This document shows, in pieces, positions 5,654 through 8,653 of a DNA stretch of 8,653 nt (the stretch's first letter is position 1; each line of letters starts with the position of its first letter). A program made the position numbers and the translations under genes. Below the pieces are notes generated by a model, which saw nothing but the letters and a program-made list of their open reading frames with translations, was not told the origin of the DNA and searched no databases. Where the stretch lies: contig JAFAUV010000182.1 of assembly GCA_019243075.1 (NCBI GenBank), forward strand, positions 1 to 8,653, given 5' to 3'. Source of the DNA: Bradyrhizobium sp. Lineage in GTDB: Bacteria; Pseudomonadota; Alphaproteobacteria; Rhizobiales; Xanthobacteraceae.

Positions 5654-5690
5654 GAATTGTTTCGTTGCCCGCCATCCGACGAAACAATTC
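5654..5690. repeat. Perfect 12-bp inverted repeat with 13-base loop
   Basis: GAATTGTTTCGT (5654-5665) and ACGAAACAATTC (5679-5690) are exact reverse complements around a GC-rich 13-base loop. The AT-rich stem is unusual against the GC-rich background. The loop starts TGCCC (5666-5670), complementary to GGGCA (5646-5650) just upstream, so an RNA copy could fold into a pseudoknot. It may be an operator, a small RNA end or a mobile-element remnant; the sequence does not decide. Confidence 0.75.
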
Positions 5691-5726
5691 CTCACCCCAT
5701 CCCGATGAATTCGAGCATTTGCCACG

Positions 5727-5741
5727 TGCCAGATCCTGGCA
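5727..5741. repeat. Perfect 15-bp palindrome, possible operator
   Basis: TGCCAG and CTGGCA flank ATC. The size fits a dimeric regulator site. It overlaps a wider TTGCCA/TGGCAA pair (5719-5724 and 5737-5742). No regulator gene lies nearby. Confidence 0.35.
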
Positions 5742-5829
5742 AGCGGCCGGTTTGCTTTTATCTGGTGGAAAACGGCCTTTGCGGCGACGGAGGCCTGAAC
5801 CGCGCTGCTGCGCCGGGCGACTCAGTCAA

Positions 5830-5848
5830 ATCCCGCAACTTTCGGGAT
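5830..5848. repeat. 6-bp stem-loop upstream of the 5885 gene
   Basis: ATCCCG (5830-5835) and CGGGAT (5843-5848) flank a 7-base loop, ending 36 bases before the ATG of the small gene. It could lie in that gene's leader and affect translation or stability. Confidence 0.3.
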
Positions 5849-5884
5849 GGTTGCGCGTTGTCTCTGACCCGAAGGATGGCAGTC

Positions 5885-6172
5885 ATGGATCGTGGCGACA
5901 TCGTTGTTGGCAGCAAACCTACCGGCCCCAAACAAGAAAAGCTCCGAGAGAGAGTCCAAGAAAAACCACGGGCGATGGGTGTGGATGGCGCCGCCACGCC
6001 GGTTGGCGCCGCGGGCCAGCGCGAAGAGACCCTTCAGGGCAACAAGGTCCAGCGCCATTGCGGGGCGATGTCGCAACAGCGCACCGATAGCGGCACGACC
6101 TCGACGCCGCAGAAATTCGTGCATCTGGTCGGCTGCCGCGACCCGAAGGCGGGCGTGCGGAAGGGCCGCTAG
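5885..6172 (+). CDS. Small basic hypothetical protein, 95 aa
   Basis: The product is hydrophilic, rich in Lys, Arg, Gln and Gly, and has neither signal peptide nor membrane segment. It is probably largely disordered. The last 20 residues (KFVHLVGCRDPKAGVRKGR) look most folded or conserved; cysteines are at 59 and 84. GAAGGA (5871-5876) lies 8 bases before the ATG at 5885, an excellent ribosome binding site and the main evidence for the gene. Third positions are mostly G/C in the second half but noticeably less so in the first 30 codons. I do not recognise a family. Its stop lies 10 bases from that of creA, and the two genes converge. A minus-strand frame across the same bases is a weaker alternative. 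Confidence 0.5.
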   Translation: MDRGDIVVGSKPTGPKQEKLRERVQEKPRAMGVDGAATPVGAAGQREETLQGNKVQRHCGAMSQQRTDSGTTSTPQKFVHLVGCRDPKAGVRKGR

Positions 6173-6185
6173 GAGCGGTAGTTTA
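6166..6185 (+). terminator. Hairpin overlapping the stop of the 5885 gene
   Basis: CCGCT (6166-6170) and AGCGG (6174-6178) form a perfect 5-bp stem with an AGG loop, followed by the T-rich TAGTTTA. This is the most terminator-like hairpin in the window, sitting between convergent genes, though the stem is short. Confidence 0.35.
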
Positions 6186-6734
6186 TTGGATGAAATCGCC
6201 ACATTTCTGCACGGTCTGGTCGGCAGCGCCCCAGGGCATGATCGGAACGGTCGAGGTCGAGTTCTTCGGCGAACCTTCGATCAGCTTGTCGGAATAGACC
6301 ATGTAGACCAGCGTGTTGCGCTTGGCGTCGCAGCCGCGCACGATCTGCATCTTCTTGAAGAACAGGGAGCGGCGCTGGCGGAACATGTCATCGCCCTGCC
6401 CCATTTTGTCCTTGAAACGGATCGGGCCGATCTGGCGGCAAGCCAGCGAAATATCCGAGACCTGCTCGGAGAGTCCAAGCCAGCCGGCATATCCACCCTT
6501 CTCCGGAACGGTGAAGTGGCAGGCGACGCCCTCGACCTCGGGGTCGTCGACGCCATAGGTGGCGAGCTTGTCGTTCGGACTGAGCAGCTTGAATACGGTG
6601 GAACGGCGGAAGATCAAATCTGGTTCATCGGCAGCATGGGCCGATGGCATGGAGGGCCAGAACAGCCAGGCGGCTGTCAACAACAGCGCAGCGCTCGGTC
6701 TCCTGGCATACGGGCTTACAGCTTGGGACAGCAT
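6183..6734 (-). CDS. creA: CreA family periplasmic protein
   Basis: The 183-residue protein matches CreA along its length. It has a signal peptide (basic residues 11-12, hydrophobic core 15-26, cleavage after SAHA at 31-34), then STVFKLLSPNDK (45-56), YGVDDPEVEGVACHF (60-74), GYAGWLGLSEQVSD (81-94), the LVFK-like SLFFKKMQIVR (123-133), and the family hallmark SDKLIEGSPKNSTSTVPIMPW (148-168). Escherichia coli CreA has closely similar segments. It is expected in the periplasm, and its function is unknown even in E. coli, where it belongs to creABCD. No creB, creC or creD is adjacent here. Four cysteines (72, 99, 135, 178) follow the signal. GGAG lies 6 bases before the ATG at 6734, so the upstream open frame is not used. 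Confidence 0.93.
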   Translation of the reverse strand: MLSQAVSPYARRPSAALLLTAAWLFWPSMPSAHAADEPDLIFRRSTVFKLLSPNDKLATYGVDDPEVEGVACHFTVPEKGGYAGWLGLSEQVSDISLACRQIGPIRFKDKMGQGDDMFRQRRSLFFKKMQIVRGCDAKRNTLVYMVYSDKLIEGSPKNSTSTVPIMPWGAADQTVQKCGDFIQ

Positions 6735-6931
6735 GATTTTCTCCGTTGGCTGCACCCGCGATGTAGGCGCGCAACAGCGCCTTGGAAAGGCTCGCGGCAA
6801 CCACCGTCTTTAACGAGATGTGAGGCTTTTTTGCTACGCTTTGGCCGAAAACCGCTGGCATCAAAGGTGCTAGGCTGGTTAACGCGGATCGCGTCTGCGA
6901 AACTGAAGAAAACCGAATGACCGAGGATTCC
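6735..6931. promoter_or_regulatory. Divergent promoter region of creA and the L,D-transpeptidase gene
   Basis: These 197 bases separate the two divergent starts. They hold a T6 run (6827-6832), the palindrome GTTAAC (6878-6883), and an ACGCG/CGCGT pair around GAT (6882-6894) that lies 38 bases before the transpeptidase start. No -35/-10 pair is convincing. Confidence 0.35.
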
Positions 6932-8518
6932 ATGATGCCACGCGCAAGCGCGCTACGCTCGTCCGTTGCCGCCGGTAAGCTGTTGCGCATCGCAGTTCTG
7001 AGTGCAGCCGCCACGCTCTGCGCCGTCAGCCAGGCGCATGCCGCTCTCTACTACTGGAGAGAGTCGGATCCTGGCTCCTACAACCAGCAGCCGACGGCCG
7101 AGCCGCATCGGCAGCAGCAGCGGGCGCGGCGTTCATCGGCGAAGAAGGCAGTCGCGGTCAAGGATACCACCGTCCATCCGCAGATGCCGCTGATCATCAA
7201 TGTTTCGATCGCCAGGCAGAAGGTGCGGGTCTACGACGCCAACGGCCTGTTCGCAGAGGCGCCGGTGTCGACCGGCATGCCCGGTCACCCCACCCCGATG
7301 GGCGTGTTCAGCGTGATCCAAAAGGACCGCTACCACCATTCGAACATCTACAGCGGCGCGCCGATGCCGTTCATGCAGCGCATCACCTGGGGCGGCGTCG
7401 CCCTGCATGCCGGTGTGCTGCCCGGTTATCCGGCTTCGCACGGCTGCATCCGCATGCCGGAAGCTTTCGCGATCAAGATGTGGGGCTGGACCAAGTTGGG
7501 CGCCCGGGTGATCGTCACCCCCGGCGAATTGTCGCCCGAGGATTTTTCCCACGCGTTGCTGCCCACCACCAAGGTGCCACCACAGCCTTCCGTCGCAGAC
7601 GTCCCCGAAACGCCGCTCGGCCTCAAGGCCGACAAGGGCGCGCCTGAACCGGCCCCCGTGGCCGCAAAGCTCGAACTACGCTCGAGCCTCGGCCACGGCG
7701 ACAGCCTCAAGCCAGCCGACGAGACCGCGCCGTTGCGCGATCAGACCCACACCGCAGATGCCAGCAGCAATGTGAGCATGACGACGCCGACGATGTCGGA
7801 TGCCTCCGCCGGCAATGCCGGCGCTTCGCACGAGGCCGATGCCAAGACGATGGAGGCCACCTCATCCGGGAAAGCCACCGAAGCTGCCGCAAAGCCGGAG
7901 AACAGCCCCGCCACCACAGCGGAGGACAAGCCCGCAGAAGCCAAACCGGATGCCTCGAAGGCCGACGCCGCCGCGTCCGCCAAGGATGCCGCCCCGGCTG
8001 ATGCCGGGAAGGATCAGACCCGCATCGGCGGCGACAAGCCGGTGAAGCCGGACATCAAGCGCAAGGATAGCCAGATCGCGGTCTTCATCAGCCGCAAGGA
8101 TTCCAAGCTCTATGTGCGCCAGAACTTTGCGCCGCTGTTCGAGGTGCCGGTGGCGATCGCGGCGAGCGAGCGGCCGCTCGGAACGCACGTGTTCACCGCC
8201 GAGTTCGACAAGAACGATCCGACCCGCTTGCACTGGACGGTGGTCACGGTGCCGCAATCGGCGCGGGCTGCGATGCGTGCCGGCGACGAACTGCGCCATC
8301 CCTGGCATCAAAAAGGCAAGGCGGCCATGGTTGAAGCCAAGCCACGACCGCTGCCGGATAGCCCAAGTGAGGCCCTCGAGCGCATCACCATCCCGCCTGA
8401 CGTGATGGCGCGCATCATGGAGGGGCTGACCAACGGCGGCTCGATCATCGTCTCCGACCAGGGCATCGCCCAGGGTGAAACCGGCGAATACACCGATTTC
8501 ATCATCCGCACTTACTAG
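6932..8518 (+). CDS. L,D-transpeptidase (YkuD) with long linker and degenerate second YkuD-like half
   Basis: This 528-residue exported enzyme should form or remodel 3-3 peptidoglycan cross-links, or attach proteins, in the periplasm. Layout: signal peptide 1-37 (cleavage after AHA), a Gln/Arg-rich stretch, the YkuD catalytic domain about 86-199, a disordered linker rich in Ala, Pro, Lys, Asp and Thr about 205-375, and a C-terminal domain about 380-528. The active site is canonical: His159 in LHAG, then SHGCIRMP (169-176) with Cys172 as nucleophile. The C-terminal domain repeats the strand pattern at the start of YkuD (QIAVFISRKDSKLYV, then EVPVAIAASERPLGTHVFTA) but has no SHGC motif. GAGG (6923-6926) supports the ATG at 6932 or 6935; an ATG at 6917 is less likely. 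It is divergent from creA. The usual length is about half this. Confidence 0.9.
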   Translation: MMPRASALRSSVAAGKLLRIAVLSAAATLCAVSQAHAALYYWRESDPGSYNQQPTAEPHRQQQRARRSSAKKAVAVKDTTVHPQMPLIINVSIARQKVRVYDANGLFAEAPVSTGMPGHPTPMGVFSVIQKDRYHHSNIYSGAPMPFMQRITWGGVALHAGVLPGYPASHGCIRMPEAFAIKMWGWTKLGARVIVTPGELSPEDFSHALLPTTKVPPQPSVADVPETPLGLKADKGAPEPAPVAAKLELRSSLGHGDSLKPADETAPLRDQTHTADASSNVSMTTPTMSDASAGNAGASHEADAKTMEATSSGKATEAAAKPENSPATTAEDKPAEAKPDASKADAAASAKDAAPADAGKDQTRIGGDKPVKPDIKRKDSQIAVFISRKDSKLYVRQNFAPLFEVPVAIAASERPLGTHVFTAEFDKNDPTRLHWTVVTVPQSARAAMRAGDELRHPWHQKGKAAMVEAKPRPLPDSPSEALERITIPPDVMARIMEGLTNGGSIIVSDQGIAQGETGEYTDFIIRTY

Positions 8519-8519
8519 C

Positions 8520-8653
8520 TCACATGCCCGGCCTGATGCCGAGCCTAGGCATCTTGGAGTTGGCCTGAAAGGAAAACGGGGACAGCGGCGACGGCGAAGA
8601 CGGGCCGATTTCAGCGGTCTGCCTGAGGGCGTGGCGTCCCCGAACCTGGTCGG
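8520..8653 (-). CDS. Possible 3' end of a minus-strand gene running off the window
   Basis: On the minus strand a frame enters from the window edge and stays open for 44 codons to a TGA at 8520-8522, one base from the transpeptidase stop. It ends with NSKMPRLGIRPGM after a Ser/Pro-rich stretch (PSSPSPLSP). About four-fifths of third positions are G or C, but spurious frames in GC-rich DNA can look the same. No start is inside the window and I do not recognise the protein, so this may be intergenic DNA. Confidence 0.22.
   Translation of the reverse strand, partial: DQVRGRHALRQTAEIGPSSPSPLSPFSFQANSKMPRLGIRPGM
8535..8553. terminator. Stem-loop after the L,D-transpeptidase gene
   Basis: GATGCC (8535-8540) and GGCATC (8548-8553) form a perfect 6-bp stem with a 7-base loop, 16 bases after the stop. 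No proper T-run follows (TTGGAGTTGG). Confidence 0.3.

Larger units (their letters stand above)
5506..5884. other. 379-bp gene-free stretch between divergent genes, rich in inverted repeats
   Basis: This stretch must contain the promoters of the minus-strand four-cysteine gene and the plus-strand 5885 gene. Frames that stay open here (for example from 5584 or 5636) have atypical codon use and no ribosome binding site, so I call none. Three inverted repeats stand out: 5654-5690, 5727-5741 and 5830-5848, annotated separately. No promoter boxes can be placed with confidence. Confidence 0.5.

Noticed and set aside
5892..6920. 342-residue plus-strand frame across the 5885 gene and creA
   Set aside because: It is antisense to creA, whose family identity is certain, and has no ribosome binding site.
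1..8653. CRISPR array, tRNA/rRNA genes, insertion sequences or phage genes
   Set aside because: No regularly spaced repeats, cloverleaf-like segments, transposase motifs or flanking target duplications were seen on either strand.

Overview
The window looks like a chromosomal segment from a GC-rich alphaproteobacterium, most likely Bradyrhizobium or a close relative in Nitrobacteraceae. The grounds are strong G/C preference at third codon positions, several TTG starts, and a gene set that reads like that group (DUF2161 protein, CreA, alanine-rich L,D-transpeptidase, small cysteine-containing secreted proteins). The genus is inferred from protein character, not from a search. No rRNA, tRNA, CRISPR array, insertion sequence or phage gene is visible.

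Layout. Positions 1-56 hold the probable 3' end of an unidentified plus-strand gene. A short-chain dehydrogenase/reductase (206-886, +) follows, then a DUF2161 protein with a PD-(D/E)XK nuclease-like core (976-1662, +, TTG start) and a conserved hypothetical protein (1769-2071, +). These face a minus-strand block: a GNAT acetyltransferase (2090-2713, TTG start), a hotdog thioesterase (2842-3240) and an M20 ArgE/DapE-type deacylase (3380-4657).

The right half is mostly envelope biology. A small secreted protein (about 4758-5066, +) converges on another four-cysteine secreted protein (5128-5505, -). A 379-bp gene-free stretch carries several inverted repeats. It is followed by a small hypothetical gene (5885-6172, +), CreA (6183-6734, -) and, divergent from CreA, a two-domain L,D-transpeptidase (6932-8518, +). 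The last 135 bases hold a hairpin and possibly the tail of a minus-strand gene.

The genes do not form one pathway. The left half reads as unlinked metabolic housekeeping: oxidoreductase, thioesterase, deacylase and acetyltransferase. The right half is a run of exported proteins ending in a peptidoglycan cross-linking enzyme. I see no defence system, biosynthetic cluster or mobile island. The items most worth a second look are the degenerate second YkuD-like half of the transpeptidase, a 12-bp inverted repeat at 5654-5690 whose loop can pair with upstream sequence, a shared promoter-like element in front of the 1769 gene and the GNAT gene, and the dehydrogenase that lacks the usual catalytic serine.
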